The position numbers and the translations under genes are program-made. A stretch of 64,000 nt of DNA from Hyphomicrobiales bacterium. Its GTDB lineage: Bacteria; Pseudomonadota; Alphaproteobacteria; Rhizobiales; Rhizobiaceae. The notes beneath the pieces are model-generated. The model worked only from the letters and a program-made list of their open reading frames with translations, made no database searches and was not told where the DNA came from. Location of the stretch: NCBI GenBank assembly GCA_900468285.1, contig UBTF01000014.1:154059-218058 (forward strand). The letters run 5' to 3'. The first letter of the stretch is position 1; each line of letters opens with the position of its first letter. Shown here one piece after another: positions 43,347-52,437 of this stretch.

Positions 43347-44624
43347 CTACTGAAACTTATCGAGCATCTTGTAGTAAAAGCCGACCACTGGCAGGAACCA
43401 GGGCTTTCCGGAATAGCCCGGCACCGCATTCCAATCCAGACCCTTCAGCGGATTGCGATCCGGCTTTCCGAGTAGTTTGTCGGCAATCAGCGTTCCCATA
43501 TGGATTGACATCTGTGCGCCATGGCCGGAATAGCCCATGGCAAAGTTCAGGCCTTCGACTTCGCCTGCGCGCGGGAACCGGTCGCTGGTCATGCCCACCA
43601 GACCACCCCAGCAATAGTCGATATCCACACCGCGTAGCTGCGGAAAAATCTCTGCCAACCCGCTTTTGAGGATTTCACCGCTTTTGGCATCCGAGCGCGC
43701 ATCCGATGTCGCGGAAAAACGCGCTCGCCCGCCAAATATCAACCGGTTATCCGGCGACAGGCGGAAGTAGTTGCCAATATTCATGGAGGTAACGCAGGTG
43801 CGGTTGCCGGGCATGACGGAAGCCACTTCCGTTTCACTCAGCGGTCGTGTCGCCACGATAAAGCTACCGACCGGAATGATGCGGCGCTTGAAATAATCGA
43901 GGGGGCCAGACGTGTAAGCGTTGGTGCCGACGACGACATGGCGCGCCTCGACAAAACCGCGCGGTGTTGTCAGCCGATGGATGCCACCCTGTTCGGTGCG
44001 GTCCGTCACAGGCGCCTTTTCAAAAATGGTAACACCGTGGCGCACGCACGCTTGTGCAACGCCATGCACGAACCGCCCCATATGCATCATGCCGCTTTTC
44101 TTCGACAGCATCGCACCGTGGAAGTCATCAGAACCGATTTCCGTCTGCAGCTCAGCCTTGGAAAGTAGCGCGGTATCGGCGTCTATCTCGCGGTGGACGA
44201 CTTCGAAATTCTTGGCAATGGCGTCGAAATGTGCTGGCTTTGACGCCAGTTTCAGTTTGCCGGCGCGGCGAAAGCTGCAATCGATGCCCTCTTCCGCCAC
44301 AATCGCCGCGATCGTATCAACAGAATCATCATAGGCGCGGTAGAGCGCGCTGGCGCGCTCTACGCCTAGATGTTCCTTTGCCGAAATGAAACTGTGGGCG
44401 ATGCCGTTGTTGAGATGCCCGCCATTGCGGCCGGAGCCGCCGAAGCCGACATGCTGCGCCTCCAGCACAACCACTTTCGCACCACCTTTGGCCAGACTGC
44501 GCGCTGCGGACAGGCCGGTAAAGCCGCCACCGATAATGGCGACATCGAACGTACCTTCCACCTCTCCCGGTGTTGCAGATGTAAAGATGGGGGCCGTGTC
44601 GTGCCAGTAGGATTTGAACTGCAT
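43347..44624 (-). CDS. FAD-dependent amine oxidase (PuuB/DAO family)
   Basis: This 425-residue flavoprotein has 'FDVAIIGGGFTGLSAARSLAKGGAKVVVLEAQHVGFGGSGRNGGH' (FAD fold and the SGRNGG motif of gamma-glutamylputrescine oxidase-like enzymes) and a C-terminal 'MGYSGHGAQMSIHMG'. It probably oxidatively deaminates an amine or N-methyl amine, giving an aldehyde and H2O2. ATG 44624 was chosen over 44633 because of ribosome binding site spacing; both are possible. It is followed on the same strand by nothing else, and preceded by a HAD-II gene 26 bases away, so those two form an operon. Confidence 0.88.
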   Translation of the reverse strand: MQFKSYWHDTAPIFTSATPGEVEGTFDVAIIGGGFTGLSAARSLAKGGAKVVVLEAQHVGFGGSGRNGGHLNNGIAHSFISAKEHLGVERASALYRAYDDSVDTIAAIVAEEGIDCSFRRAGKLKLASKPAHFDAIAKNFEVVHREIDADTALLSKAELQTEIGSDDFHGAMLSKKSGMMHMGRFVHGVAQACVRHGVTIFEKAPVTDRTEQGGIHRLTTPRGFVEARHVVVGTNAYTSGPLDYFKRRIIPVGSFIVATRPLSETEVASVMPGNRTCVTSMNIGNYFRLSPDNRLIFGGRARFSATSDARSDAKSGEILKSGLAEIFPQLRGVDIDYCWGGLVGMTSDRFPRAGEVEGLNFAMGYSGHGAQMSIHMGTLIADKLLGKPDRNPLKGLDWNAVPGYSGKPWFLPVVGFYYKMLDKFQ

Positions 44625-44650
44625 CGTCCTCATTCCCCTATGTTGCTGCG

Positions 44651-45319
44651 TTAAAGTCCGACGACGCCAGCGAGACCCGAGATATCCTTGATTTCGGTAT
44701 AGCCGTAATAAGGATTGGCTGGTTCATGGCCGCGATTGACCCAAACCTTGTTCTTGATGCCGAGATCATGCGCAGACATGAGATCGTAGCGGAATGACGA
44801 GGAAACATGGAGAATGTCTTCCGGATTACAGCCCAGCATGTCGAACATAAATTCGAAAGCCTTGAAGCGAGGCTTATAGGCATTGGCCTGCTGCGCGGTG
44901 TAAACGGCGTGGAAAGGCACGCCGAGCTTTTCCACATTATACATGATCTGCTCGTTCATGGCATTCGACAGGATTACCAGCGGAATTTCCTTGGCGACCT
45001 TGGCTAGACCGGCAGGAACATCCGCATGCGGCCCCCAGCTCGGCACCAGCTCATAAACGAAGCGACCGTCTTCATCCTTAAAGGTAACGCCGTTTTTGCG
45101 GCATGCGCGCTCCAAGGCGTTGTGAACGACTTCGTTATAAGGCTTCCAGTCTCCCAGGATCTCATCCAGCCTGTAGGCCGCAAAGTTCTTGATGAACTGC
45201 GCCATCTGCTGCGCATCCAGCCGTTCGCCATAGAGCGTCTGTGCCACTTCCGCCATCTGGAAGTTGGTCAGCGTACCGTAGCAATCGAAGGTGATGTACT
45301 TGGGTCGAAACTGGGTCAT
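44651..45319 (-). CDS. Haloacid-dehalogenase type II-like hydrolase (copy 1)
   Basis: This 222-residue HAD protein has motif I 'ITFDCYGTLTNF' (Asp nucleophile, the FDxYGTL of type II L-2-haloacid dehalogenases), motif II 'VILSNAMNEQ', motif III Lys in 'AYKPRFKAFEFMF' and motif IV 'VSSSFRYDLMSAHDLG'. Many such proteins in amino-acid clusters are phosphatases or act on unknown substrates, so dehalogenation is not certain. It leads the minus-strand pair with the amine oxidase. A related HAD lies at 48106. Confidence 0.85.
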   Translation of the reverse strand: MTQFRPKYITFDCYGTLTNFQMAEVAQTLYGERLDAQQMAQFIKNFAAYRLDEILGDWKPYNEVVHNALERACRKNGVTFKDEDGRFVYELVPSWGPHADVPAGLAKVAKEIPLVILSNAMNEQIMYNVEKLGVPFHAVYTAQQANAYKPRFKAFEFMFDMLGCNPEDILHVSSSFRYDLMSAHDLGIKNKVWVNRGHEPANPYYGYTEIKDISGLAGVVGL

Positions 45320-45627
45320 GTCGTTCTGTCCTTGTGCATTGGCCGTGGGGCTGAGCTCTTCATCACGTCATAATAGTGGTCGGAATCGGCGGCGGTCACC
45401 GCAATCACCGTCAACCAAAGCAGATTGTTGCGTAAAGATGCAGCGCTTTGGCAGAGAGTTGCGCGACCTTCGCTCGTTAGGGCCATCCACCATGGCCGCA
45501 GCATAAGATGCGGCAGCTTCAACCACAGACAGCGCAAACTGATCGAACCGACGCTGAGGTAAGGACGATCTTCTTCGCGCCAAGGGCTATCAATGAAGAA
45601 AGCAAACATGCCGTGAGGGAATACGCC
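45320..45627. other. Divergent intergenic region in the amine cluster
   Basis: Some 308 bases between the HAD gene and the GNAT gene. It should hold two divergent promoters. No gene and no clear palindrome was found. Confidence 0.4.
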
Positions 45628-46476
45628 ATGCTGGCGAGCCAAATCGATCTCGTTGAATTCACTTCCAACCATCTGGAGGGTGCGCTGGCGCTTTCGCAAC
45701 AAGCGCAATGGCCGCATAGAATCGAAGACTGGGCCATGGGTCTTGCACTCAGCAAGGGCGTCGCTGCCGTACATCAGGGCCGTGTTCTTGGAACAGCAAT
45801 GGCAACGCTCTATGGCGATGATGTCGCGACTATCAACATGGTGATTGTTGATGAAACAATGCGCGGACTTGGCATCGGCAAGCGTCTGATGGATTTTGCG
45901 CTGAACGCGGCGAGTGGGCGCGAGTGCAGGCTAGTTGCCACGCAGGATGGATTGCCGCTCTATGAAAAGCTCGGTTTTCGCCAGACACACCGCATCGTCC
46001 AACATCAGGGACAGATATCTTCCATCCGGCCCGGTGAAGGTGTTGAGTGGGCGGGCAGGCAGGATTTGGCGGAATGCCTGGACCTTGACCGCACGGCCTG
46101 CACCATGGATCGCCGCACTCTGCTTGACTACCTGGCAGAACACGGCCACCTTGCCGTCATTCGTCGTGAAAGCCGCATTGTCGGCTTCGGCGCCATTCGC
46201 CACTTCGGGCGCGGTGAGGTCGCGGGGCCTGTCGTCGCAGACAACGCCGCGGATGCCAAGACTCTGCTTTCGTTTCTGTTTGCCGGAAAGGAGGGCCAGT
46301 TCCTGCGCGTCGACACAAGCGAACACACCGGCCTTGCCCCGTGGCTGACGGATCATGGCCTGTTCCATGTCGGCGGCGGCATCGCCATGGTGCGGGATGC
46401 AAAGCATCGCGAAAACATCGCCGTTCAAACAATCATCCCCCAAACATTTGCATTGGCCAGTCAGGCCCTCGGTTGA
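45628..46476 (+). CDS. Double-GNAT N-acetyltransferase (paralogue 2)
   Basis: This 282-residue protein has a first GNAT half ('WPHRIEDWAMGLALSKGVAAVHQGRVLGTAM...INMVIVDETMRGLGIGKRLMDFAL...LYEKLGF') with a canonical acetyl-CoA loop R-G-L-G-I-G, and a second, divergent half ('LAVIRRESRIVGFGAIRHFGRGEVAGPVVADN...FLRVDTSE'). It is paralogous to 35665-36612. ATG 45628 follows GAGGGA. It lies 14 bases before the aminotransferase gene and is likely co-transcribed with it. Confidence 0.85.
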   Translation: MLASQIDLVEFTSNHLEGALALSQQAQWPHRIEDWAMGLALSKGVAAVHQGRVLGTAMATLYGDDVATINMVIVDETMRGLGIGKRLMDFALNAASGRECRLVATQDGLPLYEKLGFRQTHRIVQHQGQISSIRPGEGVEWAGRQDLAECLDLDRTACTMDRRTLLDYLAEHGHLAVIRRESRIVGFGAIRHFGRGEVAGPVVADNAADAKTLLSFLFAGKEGQFLRVDTSEHTGLAPWLTDHGLFHVGGGIAMVRDAKHRENIAVQTIIPQTFALASQALG

Positions 46477-46490
46477 TCCTGGAGATCGTT

Positions 46491-47864
46491 ATGCTCAGCA
46501 ATTCCCTTATCGAACTCGACCGCGCACATCTGGTCCATCCCGTTGCCTCCTACAGAGGCCATGAAAAGCTCGGTGTCCGCGTGCTGAAATCGGCCAAAGG
46601 TGCCACCGTAACCGACATGACCGGTCACCAGATGATTGATGGTTTCGCCGGTCTGTGGTGCGTCAATGCCGGTTACGGCCATGAAAGCATCGTAGAAGCC
46701 GCTGCAAAACAGATGCGCGAGCTCCCTTATGCAACAGGCTATTTCAGCCTCGGCTCCGAACCTGCAATCCGCCTGGCATCGGAACTGGCAGACCGTGCGC
46801 CCGGTGACCTCAACCATATCTATTTCACGCTAGGTGGCTCAGATGCCGTGGACAGCACGGTTCGCTTTATCCGCTATTACTATCACTCTCTCGGCACACC
46901 GCAGAAGGATCAGTTCATTTCCCTTGAACAGGGTTATCATGGTTCAAGCACCGTCGGTGCGGGCCTTACTGCGCTTCCGATATTCCATGCGGGCTTCGGT
47001 CTGCCGTTCGACTGGCAGCACAAAATTCCGTCGCATTATGCCTATCGCAATCCGGTCGGCGCCGATCCACACGCTATTATCGCCTCTTCCGTTGCGGCCT
47101 TGCGAGCGAAGATCGAAGAGATTGGGGCTGAACGTGTTGCGGCATTCTATGTAGAACCGATTCAAGGCTCGGGCGGTGTTCTGGTGCCACCAAGGGGATG
47201 GCTAAAGGCTATGCACGAGGTTTGCAAAGAGTATGATGTGCTGCTGGTGGCCGACGAAGTCATCACCGGCTTTGGCCGCACCGGCCCGCTCTTTGCGTGT
47301 TCGGAAGATGATGTCGTACCGGATTTCATAACCACCGCCAAAGGCCTGACCTCCGGTTACGTGCCGATGGGTGCCGTGTTCATGTCCGACAGGGTGTATA
47401 ATGTCATCGCGGATGGTGCAGGGGCAGCGGCAATCGGCCATGGCTACACCTACTCGGCCCATCCAGTCAGCGCGGCTGTTGGGCTGGAAGTGCTGAGACT
47501 CTATGAAAACGGGTTACTTGAAAATGGCGTCAAGGCCGGCGCGCGGTTGATGGCGGGACTTCAGAGCCTTGCAGACCATCCCCTCGTCGGCGATGTCCGC
47601 GGTCGCGGCATGCTGGCAGCAATTGAATTGGTAACGGACAAGCATAAGAAAACGCCTTTGCCTGCCGCTGCTGACCCATCGCGCCGAATTTTTGACCGAG
47701 CCTGGGAAAATGGTCTCGTCATTCGCGCCTTCGGCAATGGCGTTCTCGGCTATGCGCCGCCGCTCTGCTGCACCGAAAGCGAGATTGACGCGCTCATCGA
47801 GCGCACGCGCGTGACGCTGGACCAGACGCTCGAAGATCCGGACGTGCGCGCCGCTATGGCCTGA
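46491..47864 (+). CDS. Class III (omega-amino acid) aminotransferase
   Basis: This 457-residue PLP enzyme has 'GVRVLKSAKGATVTDMTGHQMIDGFAGLWCVNAGYGHESI', 'QGYHGSSTVGAG', 'VEPIQGSGGVLVPPRGWLKAMHEVCKEYDVLLVADEVITGFGRTGP' and the PLP-binding Lys segment 'DFITTAKGLTSGYVPMGAVF'. It resembles putrescine/beta-alanine:pyruvate transaminases (SpuC-like). The reaction moves an amino group from a terminal amine to pyruvate or 2-oxoglutarate, giving an aldehyde for the ALDHs. ATG 46491 follows GGAG. Confidence 0.92.
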   Translation: MLSNSLIELDRAHLVHPVASYRGHEKLGVRVLKSAKGATVTDMTGHQMIDGFAGLWCVNAGYGHESIVEAAAKQMRELPYATGYFSLGSEPAIRLASELADRAPGDLNHIYFTLGGSDAVDSTVRFIRYYYHSLGTPQKDQFISLEQGYHGSSTVGAGLTALPIFHAGFGLPFDWQHKIPSHYAYRNPVGADPHAIIASSVAALRAKIEEIGAERVAAFYVEPIQGSGGVLVPPRGWLKAMHEVCKEYDVLLVADEVITGFGRTGPLFACSEDDVVPDFITTAKGLTSGYVPMGAVFMSDRVYNVIADGAGAAAIGHGYTYSAHPVSAAVGLEVLRLYENGLLENGVKAGARLMAGLQSLADHPLVGDVRGRGMLAAIELVTDKHKKTPLPAAADPSRRIFDRAWENGLVIRAFGNGVLGYAPPLCCTESEIDALIERTRVTLDQTLEDPDVRAAMA

Positions 47865-47895
47865 CGGGTTGCGTTGGAAATACCGCTCGGGCGGC

Positions 47896-47908
47896 ATATT
47901 CAGAATAT
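47896..47908. promoter_or_regulatory. Palindromic candidate operator upstream of the importer operon
   Basis: ATATTCAGAATAT is a perfect odd palindrome inside a longer imperfect one (GGCATATTC...GAATATTGTGCC). It lies about 200 bases upstream of the HAD/ABC-importer operon and shares the ATTC/GAAT arms of the other candidate sites in this cluster. Confidence 0.35.
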
Positions 47909-48044
47909 TGTGCCGCAAGGGTCCGGTCTTTCAGCGAATCCCGCGATCAATTCTTGCCATGATGAACGGAAAGAACGCGGTACTTCCGCAAAAATCGACC
48001 GTCCAAGCCGGGAACTGAGCGATTACGGATCAAAACTGACAGCA

Positions 48045-48054
48045 CAGAATTCTG
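48045..48054. promoter_or_regulatory. Palindromic candidate operator just before the HAD/importer operon
   Basis: CAGAATTCTG is a perfect palindrome about 50 bases before the HAD start. The half-site CAGAAT recurs, separated by 3 bases, at 54728-54742 beside the Lrp-type regulator gene. Confidence 0.4.
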
Positions 48055-48105
48055 CGACGACATAAAGATCCATCCGCGATCCGCTTGCAAAACAGGAGCA
48101 TGACT

Positions 48106-48822
48106 TTGCCGAAGAGTTTAGCAGACTTCAAATATCTGAGCTTCGATGTGGTCGGAACGCTGATCGATTTCGAAAGCGGCCTGACCACATGCCTGAAGCA
48201 GATCGCTGAAGAGCATGGCGTGTCCGTCGATGCCGAAGCTGCGCTGACGTTTTATCGCGAGGCCCGCTATCTGCCCGATGTCGGCCTGTTCCCGGATGAT
48301 CTCGTTCGCGTTTATCTGGTAATCGCACCGGATCTCGGCTTGCCCGCCGAACGCGCGCTTGGCGAACGGCTTCGCGATTCCGCGAAAAGCTGGAAAGCGT
48401 TTCCCGATAGCGCTGACGCCCTCGCGCAACTTGCCAAGCGCTACAGGTTGATTGCCATGACAAACGCCCAGCGTTGGGCTTTCGAATGCTTTTCCGAGGA
48501 ACTTGGAAATCCGTTCTACCGGGGCTTCACCGCCGACGACACCGGCACGGAAAAGCCCGACCCTGCCTTTTTCCACCATGTCTTCGCGTTCGTTCAATCC
48601 GAAGGCAACAGCAAGGACGACATTCTGCACGTCGCCCAAAGCCAGTATCACGACATCGGAATTTCCCGGAAGCTGGGCATGACAAATTGCTGGATCGAGA
48701 GACGCCATGCGCAAAAGGGCTATGGCGGAACCATCGAGCCGGAAAACTTTACCGAACCGGATTTCCACTTCACCTCCATGGCAGCGCTCGCCGATGCAGT
48801 CGAGGAGAAAGCAAACGCCTGA
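48106..48822 (+). CDS. Haloacid-dehalogenase type II-like hydrolase (copy 2)
   Basis: This protein of about 238 residues is a second HAD-II: motif I 'LSFDVVGTLIDF' (Tyr of FDxYGTL replaced by Val), motif II 'IAMTNAQRWAF', motif III 'EKPDPAFFHHVF', motif IV 'AQSQYHDIGISRKLG'. The start is ambiguous. ATG 48100 sits only 1 base after AGGAG, while TTG 48106 is spaced 7 bases from it, so TTG is preferred. It is the first gene before the ABC importer and shares its promoter region. Confidence 0.83.
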   Translation: MPKSLADFKYLSFDVVGTLIDFESGLTTCLKQIAEEHGVSVDAEAALTFYREARYLPDVGLFPDDLVRVYLVIAPDLGLPAERALGERLRDSAKSWKAFPDSADALAQLAKRYRLIAMTNAQRWAFECFSEELGNPFYRGFTADDTGTEKPDPAFFHHVFAFVQSEGNSKDDILHVAQSQYHDIGISRKLGMTNCWIERRHAQKGYGGTIEPENFTEPDFHFTSMAALADAVEEKANA

Positions 48823-48897
48823 CACTGCCCTCCAAGGGTAAAAGCGGCACACATAAGCCGTTCGACCCGTCTGAATCTAACAAAAAGGGGAATGAAC

Positions 48898-50511
48898 ATG
48901 ACCGATAACACCCTCATCAACTGGACCTCAGCTGACGATGCCATGGTTGAAAATGCCATTCGCCGTGGCGCGAGCCGTCGCGACCTTCTTAAGATGCTAA
49001 TGGCGGGTGGCGTTGCCATGACCGCTGGCTCCGCCATTCTCGGACGCGCAGGTCAGGCCCTTGCTGCCGCGCCGGTTTCCGGTGGCTCGCTAAAGGCGGC
49101 TGGCTGGTCGTCTTCCACCGCAGATACGCTCGATCCGGCCAAGGCATCCCTTTCCACGGACTATGTACGCTGCTGCGCCTTCTATAATCGCCTTTCGATC
49201 ATCGATCAGGCCGGCATGACGAAGATGGAACTGGCGGAAACCATTGACAGCAAGGACGCCAAGGTCTGGACCGTCAAGCTTCGCAAGGGCGTGACATTCC
49301 ACAACGGCAAATCGCTGACCTCGGCAGACGTCGTCTATTCTCTCAAGCGCCACCTCGACCCCGCCGTCGGCTCCAAGGTCAATTCCATTGCCAAGCAGAT
49401 GACCGGCTTCAAGGCGATTGATGATCTGACCGTCGAAATCACCCTTGAAAATCCCAATGCTGACTTGCCGACCATTCTGGCGCTGCACCACTTCATGATC
49501 ATCGCCGATGGCACGACGGATTTCTCGAAAGCCAACGGCACCGGCGCTTTCGTCTGCGAAGTGTTCGAACCCGGCGTCCGCTCGGTCGCTACGAAGAACA
49601 AAAATTACTGGAAGTCCGAAGGGCCTTATCTCGATTCCTTCGAGTTCTTCGCGATCTCCGACGATACCGCCCGCGTCAACGCGCTTCTGGCAGGCGATAT
49701 CCAGCTTGCCGCATCCGTAAACCCACGCGCCATCCGCCTGATGGAAGGTCAGCCAAACGTTGTCATCTCCAAGACGACTTCAGGCAACTACACCAACCTC
49801 AACATGCGCCTGGACATGGCACCGGGCAATAAGGCCGATTTCGTGCAAGGCATGAAAAATCTGGTCAATCGCGAGCAAATCCAGAAGTCCGTGCTGCGCG
49901 GTCTGGCCGAACTCGGCAACGACCAGCCGGTTTCGCCAGCCAACATGTACCATAACAAGGACCTCAAGCCGAAAGCCTTCGATCCTGACAAGGCGAAGTT
50001 CCATTTCCAGAAGTCTGGCCTGCTCGGCCAGTCCATCCCGATCGTCGCATCGGAAGCTGCAAACTCCTCCATTGACATGGCAATGGTCGTACAGGCGGCA
50101 GGCGCTCAACTTGGCATGAAGTTCGATGTCCAGCGCGTTCCCTCCGACGGGTACTGGTCGAACTACTGGCTGAAAGCACCAATGCACTTCGGCAACATCA
50201 ACCCGCGGCCGACCCCTGATATCCTCTTTTCGCTTCTCTACGCTTCCAACGCGCCATGGAATGAAAGCCAATACAAGTCGGAGAAGTTCGACAAGATGCT
50301 GGTGGAAGCACGCGGCATGCTCGACATCGAAAAGCGCAAAACGATCTACAACGAAATGCAGGTGATGATCGCGGAAGAAGCCGGTACGATCGTTCCGGTC
50401 TATATCTCAAATGTCGATGGCATATCTTCCAAGCTGAAGGGCCTTCAGCCCAGCCCGCTTGGCGGAATGATGGGTTACGCCTTCGCCGAATATGTATGGC
50501 TCGAGGCCTGA
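48898..50511 (+). CDS. ABC importer substrate-binding protein (family 5), Tat-type signal
   Basis: This protein of about 537 residues belongs to the DppA/OppA family (SBP_bac_5): 'LAETIDSKDAKVWTVKLRKGVTFHNGKSLTSADVVYSLKRHLDP' and 'FVQGMKNLVNREQIQKSVLRG'. The N terminus carries a twin-arginine type signal ('RRGASRRDLLKMLMAGGVAM...AILGRAGQALA'). It binds an oligopeptide, opine or conjugated amino acid outside the membrane. ATG 48898 was chosen because AGGGGA is spaced 6 bases away. It is the first importer component, followed by a strong hairpin and then both permeases. Confidence 0.9.
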   Translation: MTDNTLINWTSADDAMVENAIRRGASRRDLLKMLMAGGVAMTAGSAILGRAGQALAAAPVSGGSLKAAGWSSSTADTLDPAKASLSTDYVRCCAFYNRLSIIDQAGMTKMELAETIDSKDAKVWTVKLRKGVTFHNGKSLTSADVVYSLKRHLDPAVGSKVNSIAKQMTGFKAIDDLTVEITLENPNADLPTILALHHFMIIADGTTDFSKANGTGAFVCEVFEPGVRSVATKNKNYWKSEGPYLDSFEFFAISDDTARVNALLAGDIQLAASVNPRAIRLMEGQPNVVISKTTSGNYTNLNMRLDMAPGNKADFVQGMKNLVNREQIQKSVLRGLAELGNDQPVSPANMYHNKDLKPKAFDPDKAKFHFQKSGLLGQSIPIVASEAANSSIDMAMVVQAAGAQLGMKFDVQRVPSDGYWSNYWLKAPMHFGNINPRPTPDILFSLLYASNAPWNESQYKSEKFDKMLVEARGMLDIEKRKTIYNEMQVMIAEEAGTIVPVYISNVDGISSKLKGLQPSPLGGMMGYAFAEYVWLEA

Positions 50512-50514
50512 TCC

Positions 50515-50555
50515 CGGACCTTTGCCCGTCGCGACAGGCGGCGGGCGAAGGTCCG
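50515..50555 (+). terminator. Strong intra-operon hairpin after the binding-protein gene
   Basis: CGGACCTTTGCCCG pairs with CGGGCGAAGGTCCG (14-bp stem, one G-T pair, 13-base loop). It starts 4 bases after the binding-protein stop and lacks a long T-run, so partial termination or 3' mRNA protection of the binding-protein message is likely. Confidence 0.7.
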
Positions 50556-50641
50556 CCTATTTCCCCGCATTGATATCCGCACGCTTTGGTCGGACAATGA
50601 CTTGAAACGGGAGCCAGGATCGTTTCCGAAAGAGAGGCCGT

Positions 50642-51592
50642 ATGAACAAACATGTCCTTGCACTTGTGATAAACCGGCTCTTCGTGGCGATCATCACCCT
50701 GCTGATCGTTGCCTTCACCGTGTTTTTCGCAACCGAGATGTTGCCAGGCGATGTCGCGCAAATCCTGCTCGGACAGTCAGCCACGCCGGAGGCCGTAGCG
50801 GGTCTGAGAACCGCCATGCATCTTGATGACCCCGCCATTCTACGCTTTCTCCGTTGGCTTGGCGGTTTGTTCGTTGGCGATCTGGGCAAATCCTACGCAA
50901 ACAACATGGCCATTGTCGACCTCATCGGTGGACGTCTGGCCAATACAATGAAGCTGGCCGCCGTGACCGCGCTGTTTTCCATTCCGATCGCGTTGACGCT
51001 CGGCATCACCGCCGCCATCATGCGTGGGACGATCTACGACCGTATCGTCACGACAATCACCATCACGGTCATATCCGTTCCCGAATTCATGGTGGCGACC
51101 TCCGCCGTTCTGATTTTCGCGGTCTATCTGAAATGGCTGCCAGCGCTTGCCTTTGCAAATGAGGTCCAATCCTTCGGCGAATTGCTGCGCGTCTTTGCAA
51201 TGCCTGTGATCACGCTGAGTTTCGTCATTTCCGCGCAAATGATCCGCATGACACGCGCTGCCGTGATTGAGACGCTCGACACGCCCTATGTGGAAATGGC
51301 CCTGCTGAAAGGCGCATCACGCTCCCGCATGGTTTTGCGCCACGCTCTTCCCAATGCGCTCGGCCCCATCGTCAACGCCGTCGCGCTTTCTGTATCCTAC
51401 CTGCTGGGAGGCGTCATTATCGTTGAAACCATTTTCAATTATCCGGGCATTGCCAAATTGATGGTCGATGCCGTTTCCACCCGCGACTTGCCCCTTATCC
51501 AGACCTGTGCCCTGATCTTCTGCCTCGGTTATCTCATATTGATCACCATTGCAGACATCATCGCCATCGTCTCTAATCCGAGGCTCCGCTGA
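50642..51592 (+). CDS. ABC importer permease (DppB/OppB family)
   Basis: This 316-residue membrane protein has about six spanning segments. The N-terminal 'FTVFFATEMLPGDVAQILLGQSAT' is typical of DppB, and the EAA loop is 'VEMALLKGASRSRMVLRHALPNALGPIVNAVALS'. GAGAGG precedes the ATG. The next permease starts 3 bases after its stop. Confidence 0.93.
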   Translation: MNKHVLALVINRLFVAIITLLIVAFTVFFATEMLPGDVAQILLGQSATPEAVAGLRTAMHLDDPAILRFLRWLGGLFVGDLGKSYANNMAIVDLIGGRLANTMKLAAVTALFSIPIALTLGITAAIMRGTIYDRIVTTITITVISVPEFMVATSAVLIFAVYLKWLPALAFANEVQSFGELLRVFAMPVITLSFVISAQMIRMTRAAVIETLDTPYVEMALLKGASRSRMVLRHALPNALGPIVNAVALSVSYLLGGVIIVETIFNYPGIAKLMVDAVSTRDLPLIQTCALIFCLGYLILITIADIIAIVSNPRLR

Positions 51593-51594
51593 TC

Positions 51595-52437
51595 ATGGCA
51601 GGTTTTGCTCTTTCCCCCCGCAAGCTCGGATATCGGTTCAACGCAGTCGGAATTGCGGCGCTGACGGTCATTCTCTTCTGGGCCGTCATCGCGATTTTCG
51701 CGCCGCTGCTGATCCCCTATCCGGTCGGCGATATCGTTGATTTCGACTACTTCGGTCCAATGTCGCAGAAGTTCGTCATGGGCACGGACTATCTGGGTCG
51801 TGATATCTTCTCCCGCATTCTTATGGGCGCACGCTACACGGTCGGCATCTCACTTGCCTCGGTTACCATAGCCTGCGTTTCGGGTGTGACGCTTGGCATG
51901 TGCGCCGCCGTTACAGGCGGGTGGTTCGACACATGTCTGTCACGCTTTCTGGATGCGCTGATTTCGATTCCCAGCAAGCTTTTTGGCCTCGTCATCGTGG
52001 CAGCCATGGGGCCATCCATTCCGGTCCTGATCATAACCATGGCCATCATCTATACCCCGGGTTCCTACCGGTTTGCCCGCTCGCTTGCCGTCAACATCAA
52101 CACAATGGATTTTGTGACTGTCGCCCGCGCGCGTGGAGAAGGCGTTTTCTACATTATCCGCTCGGAAATCCTGCCCAATATCTTGGGCCCGGTGCTGGCA
52201 GACTTTGGCCTTCGCTTCGTATTCATCGTGCTACTTTTGTCCGGCCTGTCCTTCCTCGGCCTTGGCGTGCAGCCGCCCAACGCCGACTGGGGCGCACTGG
52301 TGAGGGAAAACATCGGCGGACTCTCCTACGGCGCACCTGCCGTGATGTTTCCATCCATCGCGATCGCGACGCTCACCATCAGCGTCAACATGCTGATCGA
52401 TAATCTGCCGCAGAAAATTCGTGACCGGAGCGCATGA
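51595..52437 (+). CDS. ABC importer permease (DppC/OppC family)
   Basis: This 280-residue permease has the DppC features: 'FVMGTDYLGRDIFSRILMGARYTVGISLASV' and the EAA loop 'FVTVARARGEGVFYIIRSEILPNILGPVLADFGLRF', ending 'GLGVQPPNADWGALVREN'. It overlaps the ATPase start by 4 bases (ATGATG region), indicating coupling. It pairs with the upstream DppB-type permease. Confidence 0.93.
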   Translation: MAGFALSPRKLGYRFNAVGIAALTVILFWAVIAIFAPLLIPYPVGDIVDFDYFGPMSQKFVMGTDYLGRDIFSRILMGARYTVGISLASVTIACVSGVTLGMCAAVTGGWFDTCLSRFLDALISIPSKLFGLVIVAAMGPSIPVLIITMAIIYTPGSYRFARSLAVNINTMDFVTVARARGEGVFYIIRSEILPNILGPVLADFGLRFVFIVLLLSGLSFLGLGVQPPNADWGALVRENIGGLSYGAPAVMFPSIAIATLTISVNMLIDNLPQKIRDRSA

